From Eubacteriales Family XIII. Incertae Sedis bacterium (lineage in GTDB: Bacteria > Bacillota > Clostridia > Peptostreptococcales > Anaerovoracaceae): a DNA stretch of 35,785 nt. Below the pieces are notes generated by a model that saw only the letters and a list, made by a program, of their open reading frames with translations, was not told the origin of the DNA and ran no database searches. The stretch is taken from the NCBI GenBank assembly GCA_031261345.1, contig JAISKC010000082.1, positions 1 to 35,785 on the forward strand, read 5' to 3'. The number at the start of each line of letters is the position of its first letter. Position 1 is the first letter of the stretch. Below, piece after piece: positions 11,266 to 19,912 of this stretch. The translations under genes were made by a program, and so were the position numbers.

Positions 11266-12246
11266 ATGTACAAAGTAATAATATATAACGGCGAAGGCAA
11301 TGGAGTAGACGTTGAGAAGGCTCAGCTTCAGGCGGAAGGCCTTTCGGACAAGTTCAATATCATTCGCATGGATGGCGATTTGGACGAGGAGTTTTTCGCA
11401 GAGGCCGCAGACGCCGATGGAATCATCGCGTGCTACACGCAGTTTGACAGAGCAAGGCTCTCCGGTCTAAGAAGATGCAAGGTCATCGCCGTTCACGCCA
11501 TCGGTGTCAACAACATCGACCTTGAGGCGGCGAGCGAACTCGGCATAGCAATCTGCAACACTCCAACCTATTGCATTGAAGAAGTTGCGGTTCATACGAT
11601 AGCGATGATGCTCGACGGTGCAAGGAAACTCACACAGTTTGATAGGAAAATTCAAGGTGGCGCTTGGCCTTCCGTCTCCGGCTGCGGCAGGATATATAGG
11701 ACAAAAGGTCGCACCTATGGGCTCGTAGCCTTCGGAAACATTCCAAAGCGAATAGCGCAGCTCGCGCAGGCCTTTGGTATGAACGTCATAGCCTACGACC
11801 CGTTTTGCAAGCCAATAGATTTCGAGAAGACCGGAGTTCGCCGTGCCGATACCCTTGAAGAACTATTCCAAACCTCAGACTACATCTCGGTTCACACGCC
11901 GCTGCTTCCGGAGACAAAGCACATGATCGGAAAGGCTCAGTTCGATGTGGTGAGAAGAGGTGCAATCATAGTAGCCACCGGCCGAGGCGGCGTCATAGAC
12001 GAGCTCGCCCTAAAGGACGCTATTAATGAAGGAAAGATTTCATTCGCGGCCCTCGACGTCATAGAAAATGAAGTAACGCTTGCGGGTTCATCGGACAGCC
12101 CACTGATGGGCATGGACGAAGCAATCTTCACCCCACACGCCGCCTATTACTCCGAAGACTCCCTTATCCAGTGTCGCTCGGAAGCAATCTCTCAGGTCTG
12201 TGATGTGCTCGAGCGGAAAATCAGGCCTTTCGCCCAAGTGAACTAA
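11266..12246 (+). CDS. D-isomer-specific 2-hydroxyacid dehydrogenase family protein
   Basis: 326 residues, the family's normal length. Members reduce 2-oxoacids or oxidise D-2-hydroxyacids with NAD(H). Both family domains are visible: the discontinuous catalytic domain (VIAVHAIGVNNIDLEAA, then CNTPTYCIEEVAVHTIAMML) and the Rossmann domain starting near 149. Catalytic residues are Arg240 (ATGRGG), Glu267 (LDVIE) and His291 (TPHAAYY). The dinucleotide loop is unusual: AFGNIP at 155-160 replaces the common GFGRIG, so two of the three expected glycines are missing. Asp178 after the second strand favours NAD over NADP. GGAGG lies seven bases before the ATG. Substrate unknown; neighbours give no clue. 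It overlaps galM tail-to-tail by four bases. Confidence 0.85.
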   Translation: MYKVIIYNGEGNGVDVEKAQLQAEGLSDKFNIIRMDGDLDEEFFAEAADADGIIACYTQFDRARLSGLRRCKVIAVHAIGVNNIDLEAASELGIAICNTPTYCIEEVAVHTIAMMLDGARKLTQFDRKIQGGAWPSVSGCGRIYRTKGRTYGLVAFGNIPKRIAQLAQAFGMNVIAYDPFCKPIDFEKTGVRRADTLEELFQTSDYISVHTPLLPETKHMIGKAQFDVVRRGAIIVATGRGGVIDELALKDAINEGKISFAALDVIENEVTLAGSSDSPLMGMDEAIFTPHAAYYSEDSLIQCRSEAISQVCDVLERKIRPFAQVN

Positions 12247-13277
12247 GTTCCGAAGACTGTCCTGTATGACCTTGCAACAAATTTGTATGTGGTCTTGGTA
12301 TTGAAAGTCTCACCTCTGCGAAGAATGGCGGACGGAAAATTCTCCTTGTTGACCGCGTCGGGGAAGTTCTGGGTTTCAAAACAAACACCGCTGTATTTGC
12401 CGTATGTTACTCCGTCACGCCCTTTCGTCCCGTCCGCAATGAAATTTCCGGTGTAGAGCTGCATACCTGGTTGATCCGTCCAGACCTCAACAGCTCGGCC
12501 CGTCGCAAAATGCATGACGGCTCCGACATTTCTGTATCCCGTCCCATTCAGGACGAAGTTGCTGTCAAACCCATCCGATTTTTTCACCTGCTCATAGTCG
12601 GAACCTATAGCACTCCCAATGTAATTTGCCGTGCGAAAATCCATTGGCGTTCCAGAGACCGAACGTATCTCACCCGTCGGGATACTCTCGCCATTCGTGA
12701 CCGTGAAGGCGTCCGCGTCGATCCGAACCGCATGACCGAGCACATCAAGCTTGCCGCCCGATAGATTGAAGTAAGTGTGATTTGATAGGTTTATCACGGT
12801 GTCCCTGTCGGTTTCGGCGTGATACTCGATGTTGAGTTCGTCATCATCGCTCAAAGAAAAAGACACGACGACATTGAGATTTCCGGGGTAGCCCTCTTCG
12901 CCGTCCGGACTACTGTATGCCAAGGCTATCCCATTGCTCTTCTTGCTCGGTGCCAGCGGCGTCCAGACTTTCTTGTCGAAGCCAGCTACTCCGCCATGAA
13001 GCTGGTTCTTTCCCTCATTCGCGGCGACCTCAAACCTCTCGCCTCCAAGCGAAAATGAAGCACCGCCAATCCTGTTTGCGAACCTGCCGAGGGTCGCTCC
13101 GAAATACATCGTGCCCTGCACATACTCTTCCAATGTATCGTAGCCAAGAACGATTTCATCCAAATTGCCGTCCTCATCGGGCATGCGGATTGATAGAATT
13201 GTAGCCCCATAGTTGGAAATCGCCACAGAATGACCCTTATCGTTCACCAAATCAAAACGACAAATATCGTTGCCCAT
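12243..13277 (-). CDS. galM: Aldose 1-epimerase (galactose mutarotase)
   Basis: The 344-residue mutarotase interconverts alpha- and beta-anomers of galactose or glucose in the cytoplasm, feeding the Leloir pathway. The conserved substrate-binding and catalytic residues are visible: NQLHGG with His94, NLSNHTYFNLSG with His167, and the general base Glu301 in GVCFETQNFPDAVN. The ATG follows a GGGGGAGG site with a short 3-base spacing. No other gal genes are nearby, so it is probably a stand-alone scavenging enzyme. Its stop codon shares bases with the convergent dehydrogenase stop, leaving no room for a conventional terminator. Confidence 0.92.
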   Translation of the reverse strand: MGNDICRFDLVNDKGHSVAISNYGATILSIRMPDEDGNLDEIVLGYDTLEEYVQGTMYFGATLGRFANRIGGASFSLGGERFEVAANEGKNQLHGGVAGFDKKVWTPLAPSKKSNGIALAYSSPDGEEGYPGNLNVVVSFSLSDDDELNIEYHAETDRDTVINLSNHTYFNLSGGKLDVLGHAVRIDADAFTVTNGESIPTGEIRSVSGTPMDFRTANYIGSAIGSDYEQVKKSDGFDSNFVLNGTGYRNVGAVMHFATGRAVEVWTDQPGMQLYTGNFIADGTKGRDGVTYGKYSGVCFETQNFPDAVNKENFPSAILRRGETFNTKTTYKFVARSYRTVFGT

Positions 13278-13319
13278 AAGCCTCCCCCTTCGGTCACCTA
13301 AAATGCATGTTATAGAATT

Positions 13320-13363
13320 ACTATACCACTATTTTATGTAATTACTACACAAAAATTACATAA
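13320..13363 (-). promoter_or_regulatory. galM promoter region with a 10-bp inverted repeat (possible operator)
   Basis: On the minus strand an extended -10 element TGgTATAGT (hexamer at 13320-13325) precedes galM. Upstream, TTATGTAATT (13334-13343) and AATTACATAA (13354-13363) are perfect ten-base inverted arms separated by ten bases. The repeat covers the expected -35 position, which would suit a repressor site. It could instead be part of the 3' end of the protease transcript. Next to it is a palindrome CTTCGCGAAG (13365-13374). Confidence 0.4.
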
Positions 13364-13375
13364 ACTTCGCGAAGG

Positions 13376-15031
13376 CTACTTTTTCACCTTTGCTGTTGCC
13401 TTTGAGGTCTTCGTCGTTGCTTTGTAATTTGCCTTTTTTGCCGTAACTTTCACGGTGATTTTTTTGCCTTTGCTCGCTTTTGTCAGCTTGTAAGTGCTCT
13501 TTGTTGCCTTTGCGATTTTCTTGCCGTTTGCGTACCACTGGTAGGCGAACTTGGGCTTTGGACTCCATGTGCCTACCTTCGCAGTCAGCTTTTTGCCAAC
13601 TTTGACCGTGCCAGTAATTTTCGGGGCAGGAGCCTTTTTGAAGGCCTTGACCGCCGCGGGCGTGACTTTTGGCTTCAGAACCTGCTTCACCTCCGGCTTC
13701 CCCGTCTCCATGAAAGATACGAAGTTCCCGTAGTCTATCAGGCCATAGCCGTATTCAGTATCCCAACCAGTCGTGCCCAAATCCTCGCTCGATTTTTCAA
13801 GTAGGCTACGCATTGTCTGCACAGTAGCGTCGGGATCATACTGCTTCGCAATTACTGCAAGCCCTGTCGCAAAAGGCGTCGCCTGCGAGGTCGGCGAGAA
13901 AGAGACGACCGCATCGAGCCCATTCCCGAAGTTTGAGCCTTCAGTGCCCGACTTCACCCATCTCTTTTTGTCAGAAAAGCCCACGGCCCCAACGCCGATG
14001 ACGCTGTCGTATGCCGCCGGTGCACAAAGGGTGCTCCTATTTTCATTCCCCGCGGCCGCCACAAGAATGACGCCTTTTTCGGAAAATGCCCTGTAGATCT
14101 CAGCCTCCTGAGAACTGACCGCCGCCGATCCGCAGCTCAGGTTTATGACGTCCGCACCCGCATCAATGGCATAATCAATAGCCTTGTAGAGCGTAGATGT
14201 GGAAAACCCGCTTCCGTTTGAAACCTTTATCGGCAGTAGCTCAATGCTGTCGGTCGGACCGGCCTTGCCGATACCGTTGTTCGTCTGCGTGAAAAGCCTC
14301 TTGACCACCTCAGTGCCATGCCCGTGTTTGTCGCTCGTATCCGCAGGATCCGCACCGGAAACAAAGCTGTAGCCCTGCAAAATGTTGGATACCTTCATGT
14401 CGCTGTCGGGATTGAGCCCCGTGTCTATGACGGCAACCCTCACGCCCTGACCAAAATAGTTCCTCTTCCACGCCCCCTCCGGATTCATCGTGTGGAGCGT
14501 CATTTGGGTGAATTCGTAGGAAGAGCCCGCCGTAGTTACATAATCAGGGTCGTTCGGCACGCCATCCTCTTCAAGATTGTTGAAACTCACCTCGTTGTCG
14601 GGCAAAATATATTCGATGTCGTCCGCAGTAGCCACAAACCCGGGGATATCGTTCAGCTCGTCCACGGCGAAATAGCTGTCCGCAATCACTTCGCTTTCGG
14701 GAGAGGCTTCAATCATATCTTCATCAACCGCCTCGTCCTTCATCTTGACGATGTATCCGAAGGAGCCCGCCGAAATTTCCGTCTCAACGACCAAGGACTC
14801 CAAATTTTCTTCGTCAAGCCCCACTTCCTCCAAACCGGAAATGCCGCCCGAGCCGTCAGAGCCATCGGACAGCGGCACATTTGGGCTCTTGATCACGGTA
14901 ACGCCCGAGTCCGGCGGCCTTCCGACCGCATAAAAAGCCACCACAACAGACAAGGCTATCATGGCGGCCAATAATTTCTTAGATTTCATAAACTTCAAAA
15001 GTTTATCTTTATTCTGGTTTTCCTTTTCCAT
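13376..15031 (-). CDS. Secreted subtilisin-like (S8) serine protease with C-terminal Ig-like module
   Basis: An exported S8 protease of 551 residues from the ATG at 15031. An N-terminal hydrophobic segment (about residues 20-37, KKLLAAMIALSVVVAFYAVG) is a signal peptide or anchor. It is followed by an acidic pro-region (about 40-165) and the catalytic domain. The triad is Asp203 (VIDTG), His239 (HGTE) and Ser382 (TSQATP), with oxyanion Asn329 (AAAGN). The C-terminal 80 residues are a lysine-rich Ig-like module (TVKVGKKLTAKVGTWSPKP, then YQWYANGK), matching the end of the adjacent large exoprotein. There is no LPXTG sorting signal or SLH domain. No strong ribosome-binding site precedes the ATG, and an in-frame TTG at 15034 is an alternative start. 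Confidence 0.88.
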   Translation of the reverse strand: MEKENQNKDKLLKFMKSKKLLAAMIALSVVVAFYAVGRPPDSGVTVIKSPNVPLSDGSDGSGGISGLEEVGLDEENLESLVVETEISAGSFGYIVKMKDEAVDEDMIEASPESEVIADSYFAVDELNDIPGFVATADDIEYILPDNEVSFNNLEEDGVPNDPDYVTTAGSSYEFTQMTLHTMNPEGAWKRNYFGQGVRVAVIDTGLNPDSDMKVSNILQGYSFVSGADPADTSDKHGHGTEVVKRLFTQTNNGIGKAGPTDSIELLPIKVSNGSGFSTSTLYKAIDYAIDAGADVINLSCGSAAVSSQEAEIYRAFSEKGVILVAAAGNENRSTLCAPAAYDSVIGVGAVGFSDKKRWVKSGTEGSNFGNGLDAVVSFSPTSQATPFATGLAVIAKQYDPDATVQTMRSLLEKSSEDLGTTGWDTEYGYGLIDYGNFVSFMETGKPEVKQVLKPKVTPAAVKAFKKAPAPKITGTVKVGKKLTAKVGTWSPKPKFAYQWYANGKKIAKATKSTYKLTKASKGKKITVKVTAKKANYKATTKTSKATAKVKK

Positions 15032-15044
15032 CAAGTTCTTTTAT

Positions 15045-15072
15045 GTCGGGGAGTACCTTAGCACTCCCCGAC
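15045..15072. promoter_or_regulatory. Perfect 10-bp hairpin just upstream of the protease start
   Basis: GTCGGGGAGT (15045-15054) and ACTCCCCGAC (15063-15072) pair perfectly around an eight-base loop. It ends 13 bp before the protease ATG and 92 bp after the large exoprotein stop. No U-run follows on either strand, so it is either a poor terminator for the upstream gene or a leader structure that limits protease translation. Confidence 0.45.
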
Positions 15073-15163
15073 GTATCCCCATTTCTTTTCCCCAACTTTG
15101 TGGATTCTATCCACCCACACCATTCCCACATGGCGCGTCAAAGAACCTGTTTGTTCTTACGAA

Positions 15164-18100
15164 CTATTTTACAACTTTTTTCGTCTTAGCGGAAGCCTTT
15201 TTTACTGTCGTGTAACCAGCCTTGGTAACGGTAACTTTCACAGTAATTTTCTTTCCTACCTGTGCTTTCTTCAGCTTGAGTGTAGCCTTCGTTGCACCCT
15301 TGATAGCCTTGCCGTTTGCATACCACTTGTAGGCATATTTGGGCGATGGAGACCAACCGCTCTTCTTTGCAGTCAGCTTCTTCCCGACCTTTGCCTTGCC
15401 CGTGATCTTGATCTTGCCTTTGACAAGCGTACCCTTAGCCACCTTTGCTGTCGGATTGGACTTCACCCTATCGAATTCCTTGCCCGATATGCCCGTTACT
15501 TCCACCGCGATGGTCTTTCCAAGCTCAGCGGCAGTAAGTTTGTAAGTCTTGCCGGTCGCATTGGCGATCAAGTTGCCGTCTGCATACCACTTGTATGTTG
15601 CTGCCTCGTCAAGATCCTTATTCCACCTGACATCGCTCACGGAAAGCGTCTTTCCGACTTTGAGGATAGACTTGTTCGCATTGTCCTTAGTAATGACGGT
15701 AGGAATACTCTCATAAGAAAATACAACATCGCCCTTGATTTCCGTGTCTCCAAGACCGTCCTGCGCCTCAAGCTCTATTGCGAATTTTGCGATATTGAGG
15801 TTTGAAATCGCAGCTACGATGTCCTGTAGCGTTGACGTTCCGCTTAAATACACGGACAATGCTATCAAAATTTGATCTCCAAACGCATTATGCACTTCTT
15901 CCGTAACCCACTTTTCAGACGAATCAATTCCCACCCCATTTACACTGGATTTCACGGTAATCGAGGTCAGATAAGCATCGGTGATTGCATTCTGCAGCAA
16001 TGCGAGGACAGCCGTATTGTCCACTACCGGAGTGGTGTCCTTTGTGCCGGGAGCCTGTGCAGAGGCAAATGCCGTGCTTGCGATTGCGAGAGCATCAGTA
16101 GCATTTACAATATCTGCCTTGCTTGAATTGCTGTCATCAGCTACATTCTGCGCGACAAAAATTGCATTGGCAAATACGATATAGGCACTCTCAGAGACCC
16201 AAGTGTCGTCTGGCAAAACATTCAAACCGTCCGCACTGATTTGCACCGAACTCAATGCCGTGTTCGCAACAGTTATCGCACTCTGTAATGCAGCAAGTTC
16301 AACAGTCTTGTTCTCAGGTGCAACAAGCAGACCATCTTTAATTGAGCTCTCAAATGCAAACTTTGCAACGTTGAGGTCGGAAACCGCATTCACAATATCC
16401 GCTACGGCTACAACCTGCGTTTGCAGTGTATCATACGTGTCATTTGCTGTAGCTATCGCAGCTGCAAATGCTGTAGTTGCCGCCGATGTGGTCCACTGAT
16501 TTGCCGGTGCAATATCAAGCCCACCTGCATTGCTGATTGTCGGAATGGTCACAACCTCGGCGACATCAATTGCATTCCTAAGCAGTTCGAGCAATTCAGA
16601 AGCCTTCGTGATTTCTATGTCCTTGGTGGCAAGAAGCACGTCCCACTGACGATCATTGTATTTGGTGACGGCATAAGCCGTGAGAGTCGCACCCACCTTT
16701 TGCGGAACAGGACCCCTAGGTACAATTCTATTGCCCTCTATCTTGTAGTAATAAGCTGCAGAATCATTAAGGCGATACTCAAATGTCACGCCAAGACTTT
16801 CAAGAGGAGCATAATATCCCTCACCCCAAATCAGACTGTCATAATTCGTGCTCAATGTATTATCTGTATCAATTGAATAGACATCATCTGTCCATGCAAC
16901 GTCGTTCTTCAGCAATGCTACATTGCCCTGCGTATTGATGTAGTCCAAAATCTCATATGCGTTTGTATACAAAGAACCAAGGTCGTCCACGAAATCGTAC
17001 AATGTATCTTCGGCTACATAAGAAGCGACTTTGGTAGCCAAAATCTTGTATACTTCAGCGGCAATGGTAGCACCTTGCTCAGTAAAGCGTAGGTACTGTG
17101 GATTGCCATTTCCTTGTGGCTTGAAAATAAGCCCGACAAGTTGCTCTGCCAATGCGGAATCACCACCAAAAAGTTCGGTCGCATATCCAACAATCTCGGG
17201 ATACTCAGCTTCGAGCGTATCGAAAATCGCTTCCGATTTAGTACTGATTGCGCTTGCAAGTGCACCGGTAGGAGCATCTTTGTATTGGTAAATATACTTG
17301 CCCAACAAATTTTTGAGATAATCTATATCATTTGTAGGATTGAGTTCGTCTACATCATTTGTAGGATTGAGTTTACTAAGCACTTGTTCCTGTGAAAATT
17401 GGCTCGCAAAATTTCCAACCAGATTCAATGCATCCAAAACAAGTGTCTTTGCTTCATCGCTAAGATCTGCGGCATTTACCTTCACGGCAAGTGTCTCCCA
17501 AATGCTCGGGATACCATCTCCACCCTGATTGATGTTGTTGAACAAATTCTCAAGATCGAGTGTGCCATCAGTAGCGTTCACTGCATGCTGATATAGCCAC
17601 GAATCAGAGGCGGCGAGTGCAAAAATCTCACCACCCTCATTGGGCTCCCAAGGAGAAAGCTGCTGAAGAATTTTCGCCTTTACGACAGGAAGAATCTGTT
17701 CAAATATGTCTTTAACAGCCTGAACATCTTCGGAGTCGAAAACATTGAGCAATCCGTCTTTTGTTTGGCTGTTGCCACCCACGTAAAGGACGACTTCTTT
17801 GAGCCCATTCAATGCAACCTGCGTTTCAGTCAAAATATCATTTACAGTAACTTCATCAGCCTTGATTTTTGCCAAGAAAGGTTTTAGTTCGTCCTTTGCC
17901 GCTCTGACAAAGGCATCAGCTTTGGCACTGGCTTCATTGAGCTTGTCAAGATAAAATGAAAAATCCAAATCTGTACTGCTTAGCTGAGCAATCACCGGAA
18001 CAAGCGGAGTGATAGCCGCTTGCAACTCATCAAGTGTAGTAGCGTCGGCAAGATACGACTCAACAATTCCGCCAATAATCGGACTGATTTTGTTTGCCTC

Positions 18101-19396
18101 AAGCACTATGAAGTCCTTGGCAAAATCAGTGGTTGACTCCCCGAGCACATCGGCAATCGTATGCCCGTTTGCAAGCGGAAGAACGTCAAGCTTTCCAAGC
18201 AATTTGAAAACTTCTTCCAAAGCAGCGTTGAGTGAAGCAGCATTTGAAGTGTCAACATTGAAAATCTCATTGAAATTAATCTGATCCGCACCCTCGCCAA
18301 CTTCGATCGTAGCTTTCTTCGCAGAAAAATCAGCCGCAACTATCGCCGGAGTAATCTCAAATTCGGCTAAACTTACAGTATCCTTATTTGTACAGAATAC
18401 TTCATAAACTGCTTCATCGGTTTGAATCGCAAGTGCTGCTTCCGCTGTGGCTTCAGAACTAAGAATGGTCTCCGTTGATTTACGAGCGGCACTTTCTATC
18501 TGTTCTTGCGTCCAAGTTGGATTGCTAAGCGTTTTGGAAGCAACTTGGTAAGTGTATACATAATCATATCGATTTACATTCGATACTTCGCCTAGGCTAC
18601 CATAACCAGTAGGTTTCGATGAATCAATAACGTAATATCTAAAAGTCGTTGTAGTATTCTTCATTTCCTCATATTTTGCATCATATGCCGTTTGCCAGAT
18701 AGCCAAAAGTCTTGCATATGCCTCATCAGATAATTGAAGCCCTGATGGATTTGTATTAAATGCTTTCGACAATTCCTGCAAATCTCTCACAAACGAAGTG
18801 GAATCCCCCGTAATTGTGAGTAGATTTTCAATAAGTTCCTTATTGTCTGAGCCAAAATCGAAATCAGGATTTTTAGAAATTGTACGTACAATATCTTTTA
18901 CAATATCGGGAAGTACAATTGTATCCGAAATCTCATCTCCAACCATATCAGCAACATCAGAGACCTGAATTTGGTTGCCGGATAAACCCATTGTCAACAA
19001 ATTCACCAACAAATACACGTTACCATTGCCACTTTCTGCTGGAATACTAACTGGTTGATTTGCTGTATAATTTCTCCCTTTTGACCAAGATTTACTTTTT
19101 GATGCACCATCAGAGTCAGTCCTAAATAGACTATAAATAACCTGATTATAATCAACAACACCATCTTCATCATCAAAGTCACCATTTTCAACTCTATCAA
19201 AAAAACTGAAGAGTTTATCGGCATTAGCTTTAGCCGCCGCTTCACTGTATGTATCTACTGCAAACGCCTTAATTGCATTGGCAGGTATGATACCGGCCAT
19301 TAAAGCGAATACGAGTAGAATGGCTAACATTCTCTTTAGACTATAACGTTTAAATACCCCCCCCCATAAATTGGAAGAAGTTGCAAAATTAAGCAT
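15164..19396 (-). CDS. Large secreted surface protein with helical repeats and two C-terminal Ig-like modules
   Basis: 1410 residues from the ATG at 19396, chosen because AGGTG lies six bases upstream; an in-frame GTG at 19423 lacks such a site. A signal peptide (KRMLAILLVFALMAGIIPANAIKAFA) ends near residue 46. An acidic stretch NGDFDDEDGVVDYNQV follows, possibly calcium-binding but not a clean EF-hand. The middle is long, helical and low in cysteine. Three repeats of about 90 residues, each with AI..A, a W-containing turn and DIV.A...L.IAK.AFE, occupy roughly residues 930-1220 and resemble FIVAR-type helical modules. Two Ig-like modules with KWYADG and KWYANGK end the protein, the last highly lysine-rich. 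No sorting motif is seen. The function is unknown; an adhesin or wall-associated role is inference. The start region contains a G9 tract. Confidence 0.8.
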   Translation of the reverse strand: MLNFATSSNLWGGVFKRYSLKRMLAILLVFALMAGIIPANAIKAFAVDTYSEAAAKANADKLFSFFDRVENGDFDDEDGVVDYNQVIYSLFRTDSDGASKSKSWSKGRNYTANQPVSIPAESGNGNVYLLVNLLTMGLSGNQIQVSDVADMVGDEISDTIVLPDIVKDIVRTISKNPDFDFGSDNKELIENLLTITGDSTSFVRDLQELSKAFNTNPSGLQLSDEAYARLLAIWQTAYDAKYEEMKNTTTTFRYYVIDSSKPTGYGSLGEVSNVNRYDYVYTYQVASKTLSNPTWTQEQIESAARKSTETILSSEATAEAALAIQTDEAVYEVFCTNKDTVSLAEFEITPAIVAADFSAKKATIEVGEGADQINFNEIFNVDTSNAASLNAALEEVFKLLGKLDVLPLANGHTIADVLGESTTDFAKDFIVLEANKISPIIGGIVESYLADATTLDELQAAITPLVPVIAQLSSTDLDFSFYLDKLNEASAKADAFVRAAKDELKPFLAKIKADEVTVNDILTETQVALNGLKEVVLYVGGNSQTKDGLLNVFDSEDVQAVKDIFEQILPVVKAKILQQLSPWEPNEGGEIFALAASDSWLYQHAVNATDGTLDLENLFNNINQGGDGIPSIWETLAVKVNAADLSDEAKTLVLDALNLVGNFASQFSQEQVLSKLNPTNDVDELNPTNDIDYLKNLLGKYIYQYKDAPTGALASAISTKSEAIFDTLEAEYPEIVGYATELFGGDSALAEQLVGLIFKPQGNGNPQYLRFTEQGATIAAEVYKILATKVASYVAEDTLYDFVDDLGSLYTNAYEILDYINTQGNVALLKNDVAWTDDVYSIDTDNTLSTNYDSLIWGEGYYAPLESLGVTFEYRLNDSAAYYYKIEGNRIVPRGPVPQKVGATLTAYAVTKYNDRQWDVLLATKDIEITKASELLELLRNAIDVAEVVTIPTISNAGGLDIAPANQWTTSAATTAFAAAIATANDTYDTLQTQVVAVADIVNAVSDLNVAKFAFESSIKDGLLVAPENKTVELAALQSAITVANTALSSVQISADGLNVLPDDTWVSESAYIVFANAIFVAQNVADDSNSSKADIVNATDALAIASTAFASAQAPGTKDTTPVVDNTAVLALLQNAITDAYLTSITVKSSVNGVGIDSSEKWVTEEVHNAFGDQILIALSVYLSGTSTLQDIVAAISNLNIAKFAIELEAQDGLGDTEIKGDVVFSYESIPTVITKDNANKSILKVGKTLSVSDVRWNKDLDEAATYKWYADGNLIANATGKTYKLTAAELGKTIAVEVTGISGKEFDRVKSNPTAKVAKGTLVKGKIKITGKAKVGKKLTAKKSGWSPSPKYAYKWYANGKAIKGATKATLKLKKAQVGKKITVKVTVTKAGYTTVKKASAKTKKVVK
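17327..17380 (-). repeat. 27-bp tandem duplication inside the large exoprotein gene
   Basis: Two adjacent 27-base units, identical over their first 21 bases, encode LNPTNDVDE followed by LNPTNDIDY. The period is a multiple of three, so copy-number change keeps the reading frame. Confidence 0.85.
19357..19365 (-). repeat. Nine-G homopolymer in the 5' end of the large exoprotein gene
   Basis: Nine consecutive C on the plus strand (G on the coding strand) encode Trp-Gly-Gly-Val about ten codons after the start. A gain of one G puts TAA three codons later. A loss of one G puts TAA about seven codons later. The present length is the in-frame state. This is the layout of a slipped-strand phase-variation switch. 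Confidence 0.85.
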
Positions 19397-19531
19397 AGTT
19401 TCACCTATTGCCTTTCTTGCCACGGCTGGGTGACCCCCAACAAATTAGATAGATACCAACAGCCCTCTTTGACACCGGTGACCGTAATTCCCCACACCAC
19501 TGCCGCCAAAATCTGCGGTAATAAAAAGAAT
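19397..19531 (-). promoter_or_regulatory. Leader of the large exoprotein mRNA (about 135 nt)
   Basis: The predicted transcript start near 19531 leaves a leader of about 135 nt with short possible stems (GGCTG/CAGCC, CCGC/GCGG). I could not match it to a known riboswitch. An open frame of 44 codons (19405-19539) ends nine bases before the exoprotein ATG, and its stop overlaps the ribosome-binding site. Its own ATG lies inside the -10 element and has no ribosome-binding site, so a translated leader peptide is doubtful. Confidence 0.35.
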
Positions 19532-19537
19532 AAAGTC

Positions 19538-19566
19538 ATAATATCAGCTTTACACAGATTTTACAA
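19538..19566 (-). promoter_or_regulatory. Promoter of the large exoprotein gene
   Basis: On the minus strand: TTGTAA, a 17-base spacer, then TATTAT preceded by TGA, giving an extended -10. Predicted start near 19531. The remaining bases between here and the csp terminator (19567-19629) hold no gene. Confidence 0.65.
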
Positions 19567-19629
19567 TGCAAATTTTCCAAGTGAATTTTTTGAATTTTCA
19601 CACAGGTTTACAAAATCTTTTGGGATAGG

Positions 19630-19662
19630 AAAACGGCACTGACTTTCGCCTGTGCCGTTTTT
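19630..19662 (-). terminator. Rho-independent terminator of the cold-shock gene
   Basis: AAAACGGCAC and GTGCCGTTTT form a perfect ten-base stem around a 12-base loop, with T on the downstream side of both strands. It lies 34 bp after the csp stop on the minus strand and would also stop plus-strand transcription. Confidence 0.85.
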
Positions 19663-19696
19663 GTAGTGCTATATTCAGTCCTGATTTAGGTCCTAC

Positions 19697-19912
19697 TTAG
19701 ATAGCTCTGACATTTGCAGCTCTGAGTTTGCTGCTGTTTCTGGGATCAGTTTCCACATCAAATGTGACAGCCTGACCTTCCTGAAGATTTTTGATTGCAT
19801 CATCAGAAATGATTGCAGAGAAGTGTACGAATACATCGTCGCCGCCATCATCGTTTGCGATGAAGCCAAAGCCTTTTTCAGAATTAAACCATTTTACTTT
19901 TCCGTTACTCAT
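19697..19912 (-). CDS. csp: Cold-shock protein, CspA family
   Basis: A 71-residue single cold-shock domain that binds single-stranded RNA and acts as an RNA chaperone. RNP1 (KGFGFI, residues 13-18) and RNP2 (VFVHF, 27-31) are intact. The ATG at 19912, giving [14 protein letters not shown], is preferred over an in-frame start 13 codons upstream because GGAGG sits directly before it and 71 residues is the family length. It is a single-gene unit with its own promoter and terminator. Confidence 0.96.
   Translation of the reverse strand: MSNGKVKWFNSEKGFGFIANDDGGDDVFVHFSAIISDDAIKNLQEGQAVTFDVETDPRNSSKLRAANVRAI

Noticed and set aside
19405-19539. 44-codon frame upstream of the large exoprotein as a firm gene
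   Set aside because: Its ATG lies within the predicted -10 element and has no ribosome-binding site; a frame of this length is not unlikely by chance.
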